Shown here piece by piece: positions 26,878 to 36,048 of a stretch of DNA of 64,000 bases (position 1 is the stretch's first letter; every line of letters begins with the position of its first letter). The notes under the pieces were generated by a model that saw only the letters and a list, made by a program, of their open reading frames with translations, searched no databases and was not told the origin of the DNA. A program made the translations under genes and the position numbers. Origin of the DNA: Hormoscilla sp. GUM202 (GTDB lineage: Bacteria; Cyanobacteriota; Cyanobacteriia; Cyanobacteriales; Desertifilaceae); contig RFFC02000013.1 of NCBI GenBank assembly GCA_005518205.2, positions 119,603-183,602 of the forward strand, in the 5' to 3' direction.

Positions 26878-28890
26878 ATGCAGCGATCGCTCATTTCCCT
26901 GGCCCTCAGCCTGATTTCTCTGACATCTCTAACCCCAGTTGGGTGGGGGGCGACAGCCCCCAGAAACCCAGACAAGACCGTAGAATGCGAAATCTTAGTT
27001 GTGGGTGGGGGTTTATCCGGTGCGGCCACCGCCTATGAAGGCTTGCTAGCAGGAAAAACTGTTTGTCTCACGGAAATTACTGACTGGGTAGGGGGACAAA
27101 TTTCATCTCAAGGAACTTCCGCCCTGGACGAACGACCGACCCAGCGACAGCAGCTATTCTACTCCCGTGGCTATTTGGAATTGCGACAGCGCATTGAACG
27201 GAAATATCGTCAACTCAACCCTGGAGATTGCTGGGTGAGTGAATCCTGTTTTCTCCCCCGTGACGGTCATAAAATCCTCTTTTCTCTGCTGAAAGATGCT
27301 GCGAAACGGGGCAACGGTACCCTGGAATGGTATCCTTCTACGGTGGTTAAGGATTTGCAATTTAACTCAGCTGGTAACCTGATCGAAAGCGCGATCGCCA
27401 TTCAACATCAACCCGCAGCCGGGGCGCCCCCCTTGAATACGGAACCATTATCCCAGACGATCGCCGATTGGTATAGCTACGAGAACTCGCCTCGGTTTGA
27501 TAAAAATATTATCCGCTTTGTCTCCAAAGAACCTCAAACCGATGTTCCCAGTTGGTATGTAGTCGAGGCGACGGAAACAGGGGAACTGATCGCACTTGCC
27601 GATGTCCCTTATCGTTTGGGCATCGATCCCCGTTCTCACTGGGAACCTTCTTCCTCCAGCGAAACAGGCGATCCTTACTGCACCCAAGGCTTTACCTATA
27701 CCTTTGCCATGGAGGCGACTAAGAAACCTCAAACCCAGGAAATGCCTGAGTTTTATCCCCGATATGCTCCTTACTATAGCTATGAATTAGAACGACTGGC
27801 AGATTTTGGTCTCGTCTTTACCTATCGGCGGATTTGGAGCCCCAAAACGGGCGATCGCACCCGTTTCCGAGGGCTGAGTTATACAGCTCCCACACCAGGA
27901 GATATCTCGATGCAAAACTGGACTTGGGGCAATGACTACCGTCCGGGCACGTCCGAGGATAATTTAATTTACACCCGGGACCAGCTGCAAGCGGAGGGTC
28001 AACTGGAACCGCACGGTTGGATGGGGGGCTTGCGGATCGAGAGTTTACAGGCCGCTGAAGAACATGCCCAAGGTTATTATTACTGGTTAGTGGCCGGGAC
28101 AACTGACTCCCAACTGGGGGATGGTCTCAAGCAGCCCCATCCCAACCACCGCTATCTGGACGGGTTAGATTCCCCCATGGGCACGGTGCATGGGCTGTCC
28201 AAACATCCCTATATGCGGGAAGCACGCCGGATTATTGGACGTCCTAGCTGGGGTCAACCGGATGGTTTTACCATTTCGGAAATTGATATCTCCCGTCGCG
28301 ATTACCAGGATGACTATTACCGCCAGACCCTGCCACCCCCGATGTATCGGAACTTGAGGGCGGCGATCGCGGGTTTGGAAGCCTTGACGGTCATTAGCAG
28401 CGACCAGCTGCCCGAAGAAGTGACGCGCCGCAGTCGTTCTACCATTTATCCTGATAGTATCGGCATCGGTCACTACGCGATCGACTTCCATCCCTGCATG
28501 GATCGGAGTCCGGCGGAAGCCCCTGGTAACACCGAACGTAAGGCAGAAAGGCGAGGGGCCGGACTTGCTTATCCCTTCCAAATTCCCCTGCGGGCCATGA
28601 TTCCCCAAAAAATTGATAATATGTTAGTAGCCGGTAAGAGTATTGCCGCCAGCCACATCGCCGCCGCTGCTTATCGAGTACATTCCTTTGAATGGTCTGC
28701 TGGGGCCGCAGCTGGCATTACCGCCGCTTTTGCCCTGGAAACTGAGACAATGCCCTATCAGATCGTGCAGGACCTGCCGGCACCGTCACCCCTGCTGGAA
28801 TTGTTGCAACTGCGCTTGCAGCAAAATGGTAACCCGATCGCCTTCCCCGATACCTCAATCTTTAACGAAGATTGGGACGATTGGCGTTAA
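26878..28890 (+). CDS. Exported FAD-dependent oxidoreductase
   Basis: A 670-residue protein with an N-terminal signal sequence (MQRSLISLALSLISLTSLTP...GWGA). The FAD-binding Rossmann motif follows at about residue 39 (EILVVGGGLSGAATAYEGLLAG), then LTEITDWVGGQISSQGTSALDE. The C-terminal flavin contact region is IPLRAMIPQKIDNMLVAGKSIAASHIA. It resembles the FAD_oxidored (PF12831) group of cyanobacterial secreted flavoproteins; the substrate is unknown. Export of a flavoprotein would need Tat or extracytoplasmic flavin loading. No twin arginine is visible in the signal. Confidence 0.8.
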   Translation: MQRSLISLALSLISLTSLTPVGWGATAPRNPDKTVECEILVVGGGLSGAATAYEGLLAGKTVCLTEITDWVGGQISSQGTSALDERPTQRQQLFYSRGYLELRQRIERKYRQLNPGDCWVSESCFLPRDGHKILFSLLKDAAKRGNGTLEWYPSTVVKDLQFNSAGNLIESAIAIQHQPAAGAPPLNTEPLSQTIADWYSYENSPRFDKNIIRFVSKEPQTDVPSWYVVEATETGELIALADVPYRLGIDPRSHWEPSSSSETGDPYCTQGFTYTFAMEATKKPQTQEMPEFYPRYAPYYSYELERLADFGLVFTYRRIWSPKTGDRTRFRGLSYTAPTPGDISMQNWTWGNDYRPGTSEDNLIYTRDQLQAEGQLEPHGWMGGLRIESLQAAEEHAQGYYYWLVAGTTDSQLGDGLKQPHPNHRYLDGLDSPMGTVHGLSKHPYMREARRIIGRPSWGQPDGFTISEIDISRRDYQDDYYRQTLPPPMYRNLRAAIAGLEALTVISSDQLPEEVTRRSRSTIYPDSIGIGHYAIDFHPCMDRSPAEAPGNTERKAERRGAGLAYPFQIPLRAMIPQKIDNMLVAGKSIAASHIAAAAYRVHSFEWSAGAAAGITAAFALETETMPYQIVQDLPAPSPLLELLQLRLQQNGNPIAFPDTSIFNEDWDDWR

Positions 28891-29347
28891 CTCTTACCAG
28901 TCCTATTCTTGACAGGTTCTACCTAGGATATACCTCTGGCGTTAACAGTGACCAAGAAACCCTGTTTTTCCCATCCACCGGGTTTCTTAATGCTGGCATT
29001 GAGGTGCATCTCAATGCCAGCATTCTAGCCCGCGCAGGCGGGCTTTGTTCATGTAGCCGGACCCTTTAGGGTGAGGGCGCCAATATGCAGTGTACCCTTT
29101 GGACTCGGCAAGATAAATGCCTCACAGCTTAAAGATTGACAAATTAAAACTACTGTGTATCGTCAGATTTCAGCGAAAAAAGATTAAAAAACAATTAAAA
29201 TGGTTGATAGTATAATTTTAAGTTGTTATGCTATAGAAGTGCCAAAAAGAGATGTTGCCAACAAGTGGCAGTTTCAGGTTCTTCGTGAAATGATATACTA
29301 AATTGCCACAGTTTGCAAAAACTCAGTGAAAAAATAATCAGGGCTAT
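28891..29347. other. Spacer with three hairpins
   Basis: It contains AAGAAACCC/GGGTTTCTT (28950-28988), a perfect 15-bp inverted repeat AATGCTGGCATTGAG with complement at 28989-29003/29010-29024, and the double palindrome at 29027-29077. The first two lie just after the oxidoreductase stop and could terminate its transcript. The remainder (29100-29347) is AT-rich and probably holds the promoter of the following cassette. Confidence 0.6.
29027..29077. repeat. Double-palindrome repeat (left flank of cassette)
   Basis: AGCCCGCGCAGGCGGGCT is followed by GTAGCCGGACCCTTTAGGGT. The same unit occurs inverted at 31402-31447 and in lnt and at 51822-51880. Confidence 0.8.
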
Positions 29348-30091
29348 ATGACAACCAATAAGCATATTGCAATGTGGACCTGTGCGAGAAGCCGTTCAAC
29401 ACTTATGACGCGAGCTTTTCAACAATTGGATGGTTGTGTAATTTTTGACGAGCCACTTTATCCTCCATATCTTGCCACACAAGGGGGCGATCATCCCCAT
29501 AAATCGGAAATGATTGAAATGTATGAAACTAATTATGAAAAAGTTATATCAAAAATCACTGGTGATTTACCTCAAGGTTACTCTTTTTCATTTCAAAAAC
29601 ATACGGCTAACAATCTGCCCCAAAACAGTGATTTGAACTGGTTACTGTGTTTAGAGAATTTTTTCCCGATCAGACATCCTCGTGACATGATCGCTTCCAG
29701 ACAAAAAATATACAACTATCCGAAAAAATTCACCTTGCACGAAATTGGCATGGAAGATTTGTATAATCTTTTCATTCTCATTCAGGAAGGAACTGAAAAA
29801 GTGCCAGTTGTTGTTGATTCAACTGACGTAATCAAAAATCCGGACAAGGTTTTACAGGCATTATGCACTCAAATTGGCGTATGTTATTCCGATAAAATGT
29901 TGAGGTGGCAGCCTGGCATGAGAAAAACAGATCCTGTCTGGGCAAAAACCTGGTATAATACAATTATAAATTCAAGTGGATTTCTTCCTTTTACTCAGCA
30001 GGAAATAACCTTACCAGAGCATTTAAATCCCGTTTTTGAAGAATGCCTACATTTTTATGAGAAACTATATCAGTATCGTCTGATCGTATAA
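29348..30091 (+). CDS. Sulfotransferase-like protein
   Basis: 247 residues. The N-terminal MWTCARSRSTLMTRAFQQLD resembles the 5'-phosphosulfate-binding loop, and FFPIRHPRDMIASRQ the 3'-phosphate-binding segment of PAPS-dependent sulfotransferases. Intermediate motifs (FDEPLYPPYL, FSFQKHTANNL) match bacterial sulfotransferase-like proteins. The acceptor is unknown. It is the first gene of an AT-rich cassette with DUF3326 (44 bp apart) and the methyltransferase-like gene. Base composition differs from the housekeeping genes and suggests transfer. Confidence 0.75.
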   Translation: MTTNKHIAMWTCARSRSTLMTRAFQQLDGCVIFDEPLYPPYLATQGGDHPHKSEMIEMYETNYEKVISKITGDLPQGYSFSFQKHTANNLPQNSDLNWLLCLENFFPIRHPRDMIASRQKIYNYPKKFTLHEIGMEDLYNLFILIQEGTEKVPVVVDSTDVIKNPDKVLQALCTQIGVCYSDKMLRWQPGMRKTDPVWAKTWYNTIINSSGFLPFTQQEITLPEHLNPVFEECLHFYEKLYQYRLIV

Positions 30092-30135
30092 TCTCAGAAA
30101 AGTTATTTGCAAAATTATTACAGGGAGTCTTGGTC

Positions 30136-31389
30136 ATGATTGAGAATAAACAATACCGTATCGAAAGGTCTAAAATATCGCCGGATAAGTCATTGATTGA
30201 TGTTGTCAAACAGGTAGTTGACAAAAAGGCTATTCGCTGGTATATTAGCCAAATTACATCAGATTACATGACGATCGAAGCGACATTGTACTCCGAACAG
30301 TTTGCTGAAATGGGTGAGTCTGTAGAGGGACAGTATTATCCTGGGAAAACTGTGGTGGTAAACATTGTTCCCACAGGTATTGGTTGTAGTATTGGAGGGT
30401 ATGCTGGTGATGCCACGCCAACAGCCAACTTATTAGCCTCTACCGTTGATTATTTAATTACCAATCCCAACACGGTGAATGCCTCCAATTTTATCAACTT
30501 AAAGAATAATGTTGTCTACGCCGAAGGACATTCTATTGACTTATTTTGTCAGGGGACAGTCAATTTTCATCTTCCCTATGCCAATACCGTCGGACTGATT
30601 ATCGAAAAATCCGAGGATTGGAAAATTGACATTCTGTTTAACCTGATTAATGCTGTCAGAGCTATATATGGTGTTAATATTATCAATCCGGTTATTACAG
30701 ATGAACCGATTTCCAGTCGATGCATGCAAAATGAAGCTGGAGCCTTTGTAGGAACGGTTGATAATCCTGACGTGTTATTTAATGCTGGCCAAGAACTGAT
30801 TAAAAAAGGAGCCAATGCTATAGCTGTCACAACGAATGTTCAAGATTTACCTTCCCAAATGTACGCCAAGCATTTCCGAGGTGAATGTCCCAATCCCGTT
30901 GGTGGTGTTGAAGCCATTATTTCACACCTCATGATGAAAAAATTCCAAATACCTGTTGCTCATGCCCCCTTGCTCAATATCAAAGATTTAGATTTGGTAC
31001 ATAATATTGTTGATGCAAGAGGAGCAGGAGAGATGGGATCTACAAGTGGTTTAGCTTGTGTATTAGTTGGCTTACAAAAAGCGCCACAAATTAAAGTAAA
31101 ACCAAACACCCGCATAGCGGATATTATCAATCTCAATAATGTGTTAGCTGTGGTTATGCCTGCAAGCTGTTTGGGAGGCGTACCTATTTTGCAGGCAGAA
31201 AAATATCAGATACCCGTTATAGCGGTGGGAGAGAACCAGACCATTTTAGATATCTCTCAATCTAAACTCCAATTGAATAATGTTATTGAGGCTCACAGCT
31301 ATGCTGAAGCGGCTGGTCTAATATTGGCTCTCAAGAATGGCATCCATTTGGAAAGCCTATCAAGACCTTTAATGACATTACGACCATAA
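30136..31389 (+). CDS. DUF3326 protein
   Basis: 417 residues from the ATG at 30136, which has an AGGGAG RBS 8 bp upstream; an in-frame TTG at 30130 is less likely. Conserved stretches include IVPTGIGCSIGGYAGDATP, VYAEGHSIDLFCQGTVNFHL, GAFVGTVDNPDVLF, CPNPVGGVEAIISHLM and VVDARGAGEMGSTSGLACVL, which mark the DUF3326 family of cyanobacteria and plants. Gly-rich loops suggest nucleotide or phosphate binding, but no function is established to my knowledge. It is co-directional with and close to the sulfotransferase-like gene. Confidence 0.8.
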   Translation: MIENKQYRIERSKISPDKSLIDVVKQVVDKKAIRWYISQITSDYMTIEATLYSEQFAEMGESVEGQYYPGKTVVVNIVPTGIGCSIGGYAGDATPTANLLASTVDYLITNPNTVNASNFINLKNNVVYAEGHSIDLFCQGTVNFHLPYANTVGLIIEKSEDWKIDILFNLINAVRAIYGVNIINPVITDEPISSRCMQNEAGAFVGTVDNPDVLFNAGQELIKKGANAIAVTTNVQDLPSQMYAKHFRGECPNPVGGVEAIISHLMMKKFQIPVAHAPLLNIKDLDLVHNIVDARGAGEMGSTSGLACVLVGLQKAPQIKVKPNTRIADIINLNNVLAVVMPASCLGGVPILQAEKYQIPVIAVGENQTILDISQSKLQLNNVIEAHSYAEAAGLILALKNGIHLESLSRPLMTLRP

Positions 31390-31401
31390 GACACAGACCG
31401 A

Positions 31402-31447
31402 ACCCTAAAGGGTCCGGCTACTCGAACTAAGCCCGCCTGCGCGGGCT
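31402..31447. repeat. Double-palindrome repeat (inverted copy)
   Basis: ACCCTAAAGGGTCCGGCTAC, then AAGCCCGCCTGCGCGGGCT. It is the reverse complement of the unit at 29027-29077, so the two bracket the sulfotransferase-like and DUF3326 genes. Confidence 0.8.
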
Positions 31448-31566
31448 ATTTACATGCATCCCCCTTATCCAATAGAATCAAATAGAGACATTGCACTTGT
31501 AGAGGTAACAAAATTTTTTCTCATCAAAACTGACTTGTTATTTGATATATACAAAGGAGAATCATC

Positions 31567-32406
31567 GTGGATATTAGCAAGAAAGCAGATTGGTCAGAAG
31601 TTTACGTTCAGCCAACCCCAGCATCATATTTACAGATAGTATCTCGACAAGAATATGGAGTACCTGATTATGCGATACAATATCTTCGCCCTTTGTTGAA
31701 AATGTTATATGCCAAACAACAAACTTCTATAAACATTGTTGATATTGGTGCATCCTATGGTATAATTTCTACACTTTTGCTCCATGATTTAACCATGGCT
31801 CAACTCATGGACTTTTTCATTGAGAGCGATCGCGATCAAGAACGAACATGGGAAGAAATAGAAAGATTCTATAAGCATCAAGACATCCGTCATGCAGAAT
31901 ATAAATTTTATCTATCAGATAATTCCCAACCGGCGATGGATTTTTCCGAGCGAGTTCATGTGTGTGAAAAAGCCTATTGTTTTGATATGAGACATGAGCC
32001 ATTACCGGAGGAGTTGAAACAGATTGTTGAAATAACCGATCTATTTATAGCGACAGGTTCTCTTGGATACATTGGTGAATATTTTTTTCAGCAAATATTT
32101 CCCATTATATCTCGTAACTCGTTCTCACCATTATTTGCTTTTGTTGTCTATCGAGCATTTTACTCTGATGAAATTGAAAAGGTGTTTCATGATTATAATT
32201 ATACCTTGATCAAGAGCAGTGTTCCATTTAAAAAAGGGCGGAAATTTGCCAGTGTATTGGAGCAACAAAATACTATTACATCTCTACACCAAAAGAATAT
32301 TGACACCGTTGGTTTTGAAGATGAAGGGTTTTATGCGTGTGAATTTTATCTTGGCGTACCTGTTTCGGAAAAAGAAAGGCTATACAATTGGTTAAAAGAC
32401 ATTTAA
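31567..32406 (+). CDS. SAM methyltransferase-like protein
   Basis: 279 residues, GTG start at 31567 with AAAGGAGA 6 bp upstream. NIVDIGASYGIISTLLLHDL fits motif I of class I SAM-dependent methyltransferases, followed by an acidic residue in FFIESDRDQER. ITDLFIATGSLGYIGEYFF could be motif IV/V. The rest is not similar to a family I can name. It follows the DUF3326 gene after a 177-bp gap containing the inverted palindrome, and its AT-rich composition matches that cassette. Confidence 0.55.
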   Translation: MDISKKADWSEVYVQPTPASYLQIVSRQEYGVPDYAIQYLRPLLKMLYAKQQTSINIVDIGASYGIISTLLLHDLTMAQLMDFFIESDRDQERTWEEIERFYKHQDIRHAEYKFYLSDNSQPAMDFSERVHVCEKAYCFDMRHEPLPEELKQIVEITDLFIATGSLGYIGEYFFQQIFPIISRNSFSPLFAFVVYRAFYSDEIEKVFHDYNYTLIKSSVPFKKGRKFASVLEQQNTITSLHQKNIDTVGFEDEGFYACEFYLGVPVSEKERLYNWLKDI

Positions 32407-32730
32407 AGTATTGGTGTTGGTCAAGATGGAGTAATTTGATTACTGTCCTCTCTGGGCTTCAGGCGCTAAAATCACTACTTCTGACCCACTACCCTGGCCC
32501 ACAACAGGTATGAGCGATCGGTGACCGGTGACCGGTGACCGGTGACCAGTGACCGGTGACTGGCGATCGGCGATCCTCGTTTTTAGGTAGAACCTGGGAA
32601 TGCCTCTACGAGTATCTGCCGACCTTAGGGCCACATCCACAGAGGAGGGAGAAAATTATGTGGTGATTGCTGCCCACCATACTTCGTATAAGTTAACATT
32701 ATCAAAGTAGAATTCTAATCATTTCGGGAA
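32407..32730. other. Spacer with GTGACCG short tandem repeats
   Basis: An 8-9 bp word (GTGACCGGT and variants) is repeated about six times at 32520-32570, followed by GCGATCGGCGATC. The clpS promoter must lie at about 32640-32730. No gene is seen. Confidence 0.55.
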
Positions 32731-33063
32731 ATGCCTATGGCTATAGTACTTTCAGCAGAGATTTATGGGATGGCTACTGCGCCGACTATAGCACCCGAAC
32801 GTAAGAGTCAAGTTACCCGTAAGCCATATCCCAACTATAAGGTCATCGTTCTCAATGATGATTTCAATACATTTCAGCACGTTCACGACTGCTTGGTAAA
32901 ATATATTCCTGGGATGTCCAGCGATCGGGCCTGGGAACTGACCAACCAGGTGCATTTTGAAGGTCTGGCGATTGTCTGGGTTGGCCCCCAGGAACCCGCT
33001 GAACTTTACCACCAGCAGTTGAGTCGCGCCGGTTTGACAATGGCCCCTTTAGAAAAGGCTTAA
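32731..33063 (+). CDS. clpS: ClpS-type Clp protease adaptor
   Basis: 110 residues. The ClpS core VIVLNDDFNTFQHVHDCLVK is followed by AWELTNQVHFEGLAIVWVGPQEPAEL. ClpS delivers N-degron substrates to ClpAP/ClpCP. The N-terminal extension of about 35 residues is variable. The substrate-pocket aspartates (NDD) are present. Its stop is 4 bp before the DUF2103 gene, indicating an operon. Confidence 0.88.
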   Translation: MPMAIVLSAEIYGMATAPTIAPERKSQVTRKPYPNYKVIVLNDDFNTFQHVHDCLVKYIPGMSSDRAWELTNQVHFEGLAIVWVGPQEPAELYHQQLSRAGLTMAPLEKA

Positions 33064-33067
33064 ACTC

Positions 33068-33358
33068 ATGGGCAAACGCAATAAAGGGAGAGTAGTTTGG
33101 AATCATTCTACCCACATTGATGGCTTAATCCCCGTTTTAGAGCGCCTGACTGATTGTGATGAGATTACTACTATAACACCGGGTGTAATCAGTCGCTCTA
33201 AAAGTCATTCTCCGCATATGAAGTTGAAGGTTTCTGTGCCCATTCGGGGAGGGTTCAAGGTGATCGCGCGACAGGGGAAAAGCGTCCAAGAGGTATTTGT
33301 GCTTACCACCCTGTCTCAAGCTGATTTAGAAGATGCGATCGGTAATGCCTTAAAATAG
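33068..33358 (+). CDS. DUF2103 protein
   Basis: A 96-residue protein: KGRVVWNHSTHIDGLIPVLERL, then ITTITPGVISRSKSHSPHMKLKVS, then GGFKVIARQGKSVQEVFV. It matches the DUF2103 family of small proteins, described as predicted metal-binding because of conserved histidines. The function is unknown. It is probably cotranscribed with clpS. Confidence 0.75.
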   Translation: MGKRNKGRVVWNHSTHIDGLIPVLERLTDCDEITTITPGVISRSKSHSPHMKLKVSVPIRGGFKVIARQGKSVQEVFVLTTLSQADLEDAIGNALK

Positions 33359-33690
33359 ATATCGCGATTATATCACAAATATTCATATTGTCAAGGGAAA
33401 AACCAGACCCAGGCAAGAGGGTGCCGGCACTCAGACCCGGACCAGCCCCGTGTCGGGTGGGAGTGTGGTGGTCAGGCGATCGCCGTCAAACCCAGTCCCA
33501 CAAAGGCTTTCAGCCCGGGGCAGCGGCCAAGTGGCCCCCTGGAAAAATTTTTTTGGCTAAAGACTTGACGTTTTAATCAACATTGGTTAGACTGGGTAAA
33601 GTTGATGCAAAAATCAACAAGCAAGGCTGGGTCGGGCTCTGGCCTGGATTAGACTCAGCAATATTACCTAGTCAAGGAGAGAAAGCCGCC

Positions 33691-34668
33691 GTGAACCAAC
33701 CAGCAGTCAAAGACAGTAAAGCCAAAATCCTGCAAGCCTTCGAGCAGATCCGAGCCCGGAAAAAAATCGATTCCAAAGTCGCGACCAAAGAGGAGGAAGC
33801 GGAAAAGGAAAAAAACCAAGAAATTCTGGCAGCGGTCTCTAACTATACTAGCGATAGTATTGTCAAAGGTTTGGCGGATCTGCAACTGGATTTTGGCAAC
33901 ATTATCAACGGACTTTCTGAAAAACTCTCTACTGAAACTGCCAAGTTAGACGAACTCAAACGTGCTATTGAAATTGAAAATCAACACTTGCAAGAACTTC
34001 AACAAGTCCGTGTTGTCGCCGACGCCCTCCATATCTTGACTCAGGAACATCAAGAAAAGTTAAGGATCCTCGAACAAAACGCTGCTACTAACCAGGAAGC
34101 CCTGGAAAAAGATATCGCCCAGCATCACAAGATTTGGGAGCGATCGCAGCAGGAGTTTGAGGCCGAAACTCAGGAACAAGCCGAATTGATCGCACGCGAT
34201 CGCCAGCGGGAAGCAGGGGACTACAGCTACGAACAAGAACGCCTGCGGAAGATGGAAACCGATGACTACGAAGAGAAGAAGCGCCTGCAAGAACGGGAGT
34301 TGCGGGAGCGCAATCAAGCTTGGGAAAAGGAATGGTCGGAACGGGAGAAATTTTTAGCAGATAATCAAGCTTTGTTTGAGGAAAACCGCCAGAAAGTCGA
34401 GGGATTTGAAGAGGAATTGAAACAATCGTATATTAAAGCTAAGGAAGAGGCTATTCAAGAAATAAACCGGGAAGGTAAAGTCAAATCTGATTTGTTTGAG
34501 AAGGAGTGGGAAGGAAGCAAACAGGGTTACGAATTGAAAATTCAATCTCTAGAGGAGACAATTCAACGGCAAACCGAACAAATTGCTGACATTTCTGCTC
34601 AACTGCAAGCTGCTATGAAGCAAGCACAAGATTTGGCGATGAAAGCTTTTGCCAGTTCTGGCAATTAA
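33691..34668 (+). CDS. Coiled-coil protein A
   Basis: About 325 residues from the GTG at 33691, which is preceded by AAGGAGA; the longer frame from 33583 starts with TTG and has no clear RBS. After a short conserved head (KDSKAKILQAFEQIRARKK) and FGNIINGLSEKLSTETAKLDEL, nearly all the protein is charged heptad-repeat coiled coil to the C-terminus (QLQAAMKQAQDLAMKAFAS). It is a paralogue of the gene at 34841. Roles in filament or cytoskeleton formation are possible but inferred from architecture only. Confidence 0.7.
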   Translation: MNQPAVKDSKAKILQAFEQIRARKKIDSKVATKEEEAEKEKNQEILAAVSNYTSDSIVKGLADLQLDFGNIINGLSEKLSTETAKLDELKRAIEIENQHLQELQQVRVVADALHILTQEHQEKLRILEQNAATNQEALEKDIAQHHKIWERSQQEFEAETQEQAELIARDRQREAGDYSYEQERLRKMETDDYEEKKRLQERELRERNQAWEKEWSEREKFLADNQALFEENRQKVEGFEEELKQSYIKAKEEAIQEINREGKVKSDLFEKEWEGSKQGYELKIQSLEETIQRQTEQIADISAQLQAAMKQAQDLAMKAFASSGN

Positions 34669-34683
34669 AATCGATTTGTCTCA

Positions 34684-34740
34684 TGGCCCGCCGGGGGTTC
34701 AAACCCCCGGCTAATAGCTAAAGTCGGTTAAAACCGACTG
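34684..34740. repeat. Isolated double-hairpin repeat
   Basis: Stem 1 is GCCGGGGGTT/AACCCCCGGC (34690-34699, 34702-34711). The linker is TAATAGCTAA. Stem 2 is AGTCGGTT/AACCGACT (34722-34729, 34732-34739). It has the same architecture as the arrays at 39-43 kb but paired base changes in both stems. Confidence 0.85.
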
Positions 34741-34840
34741 AAAGCTTTGTAGAGTGTCGATATGTTTCATGGCCCGCTTTATTCGTCAATTGGCGCTTTA
34801 ACGCAACAACGAACTTTCAACTATTCAACAGAGATTAATC

Positions 34841-35929
34841 ATGGCTAAAAAACCAACCTCAAAAAGTACCAAGGCGGAAATCTTGGAAGCCTATGAAGAA
34901 TTGATGCAGGAGAAAAAAGAGCTGGAGTCTCAAGTTGCTCAATTGCCCCAGGATAAACCACAGGAAAAAATCCCGGAAAAACCGCCCCAGGTTAAAGCAT
35001 CAGATGTTGAATTGAAGAGGAATAATACTAAAGTTAATCAAGATAAGATGGAACAGATTATTGATGGTCTCGATCGGCTTCAGTTAGGTTTTGGTGGTGC
35101 GGTGAGTGAGTTGTCCGAAAAACTTACCACTGAAGCTACTAAATTGGCTGATGTTCAGTCTACTGTGGCAGCCGAAACTGAAGAACTTAAAGCTTTGCAC
35201 GATCTGGAGATCGCTGAGGATACTTTGGATACTTTAATCCAACAGTATGAAGACAGTTCTAAGGCTTTTGAAGAGGAATTTAACGATCGCCGGGAATCTT
35301 TAGAGCAAGAAACCCAGGACCTCAAAAATGCTTGGTCCAAAGAGCAAGCGGAACACGAACGCTTAGTCCGGGAACGGCTTGATGACTTGCAAAAAACTCG
35401 CCAGCGCGATGCTGATTCCTATCAGTATGACTTGGAACAGCAACGCAATCTCAGTATTGATGAATACGAACATCAGCAGCAACTTTTAGACCAGGAACTG
35501 GCTGAGTCCCGCCAGTTGCAGGAAAAACTATGGGCCGATCGGGAAAAGGCGATCGCCGATCGGGAGAAGGAATTTGCCGAATGCAAAACCAAGGTTGAGG
35601 AATTTCCCCAGAAGTTGGAAGAGAATACCGAACGTGGCAAAGATAACGGTCGCAACATCGGTCGCTATCAAGCTAAGGTGAAGGCTGATTTGCGGGAAAA
35701 AGAAGTGGAAGGACAGAAGCATTTCTATGAATTGAGGCTGCAATCTCTTTCCCAGACTATTAATAATCAGGAAGCCCGCATTCAAAGTCTCTCCCAACAA
35801 CTTGATTCCGCCCTCAAGCAAGTTCAAGATTTGGCTGTTAAGGCGATCGAAGGGGCCTCCAATGCTAAGTCCTCTGAGGCCATTAAAGAAATTGCCATGG
35901 AACAGGCGAAGCAACTGAAAGGAAAGTAG
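34841..35929 (+). CDS. Coiled-coil protein B
   Basis: A 362-residue paralogue of the preceding gene: head STKAEILEAYEELMQEKKEL, then FGGAVSELSEKLTTEATKLADV and a long charged coiled coil (about residues 90-340) ending QLDSALKQVQDLAVKAIEG. A Pro/Lys-rich linker (QDKPQEKIPEKPPQ) separates head and rod. No membrane segment or signal. The conserved C-terminal QVQDLAVKAI/QAQDLAMKAF motif in both suggests a shared function or heteromer. The two genes are separated by the double-hairpin repeat. Confidence 0.7.
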   Translation: MAKKPTSKSTKAEILEAYEELMQEKKELESQVAQLPQDKPQEKIPEKPPQVKASDVELKRNNTKVNQDKMEQIIDGLDRLQLGFGGAVSELSEKLTTEATKLADVQSTVAAETEELKALHDLEIAEDTLDTLIQQYEDSSKAFEEEFNDRRESLEQETQDLKNAWSKEQAEHERLVRERLDDLQKTRQRDADSYQYDLEQQRNLSIDEYEHQQQLLDQELAESRQLQEKLWADREKAIADREKEFAECKTKVEEFPQKLEENTERGKDNGRNIGRYQAKVKADLREKEVEGQKHFYELRLQSLSQTINNQEARIQSLSQQLDSALKQVQDLAVKAIEGASNAKSSEAIKEIAMEQAKQLKGK

Positions 35930-35944
35930 AGTATAATTGAGATA

Positions 35945-35977
35945 AGAAACCCGGTTTTTCCCAAAAACCGGGTTTCT
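35945..35977. terminator. Hairpin after coiled-coil gene B
   Basis: AGAAACCCGGTTTTT (35945-35959) and its exact complement (35963-35977) around a CCC loop, 15 bp after the stop. The position and stem strength fit a terminator, but the same palindrome family is dispersed as a repeat. Confidence 0.6.
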
Positions 35978-36048
35978 GGGGTACTGGCGAACACGATCGC
36001 AATTCGTAGGTTAGATTTCCGCACGAATGCCGCACTGGTATTATTCAG

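Noticed and set aside
33388..33576. Plus-strand frame between DUF2103 and coiled-coil gene A
   Set aside because: It has low-complexity, Pro/Arg-rich composition, no RBS and no similarity pattern. It is treated as spacer.
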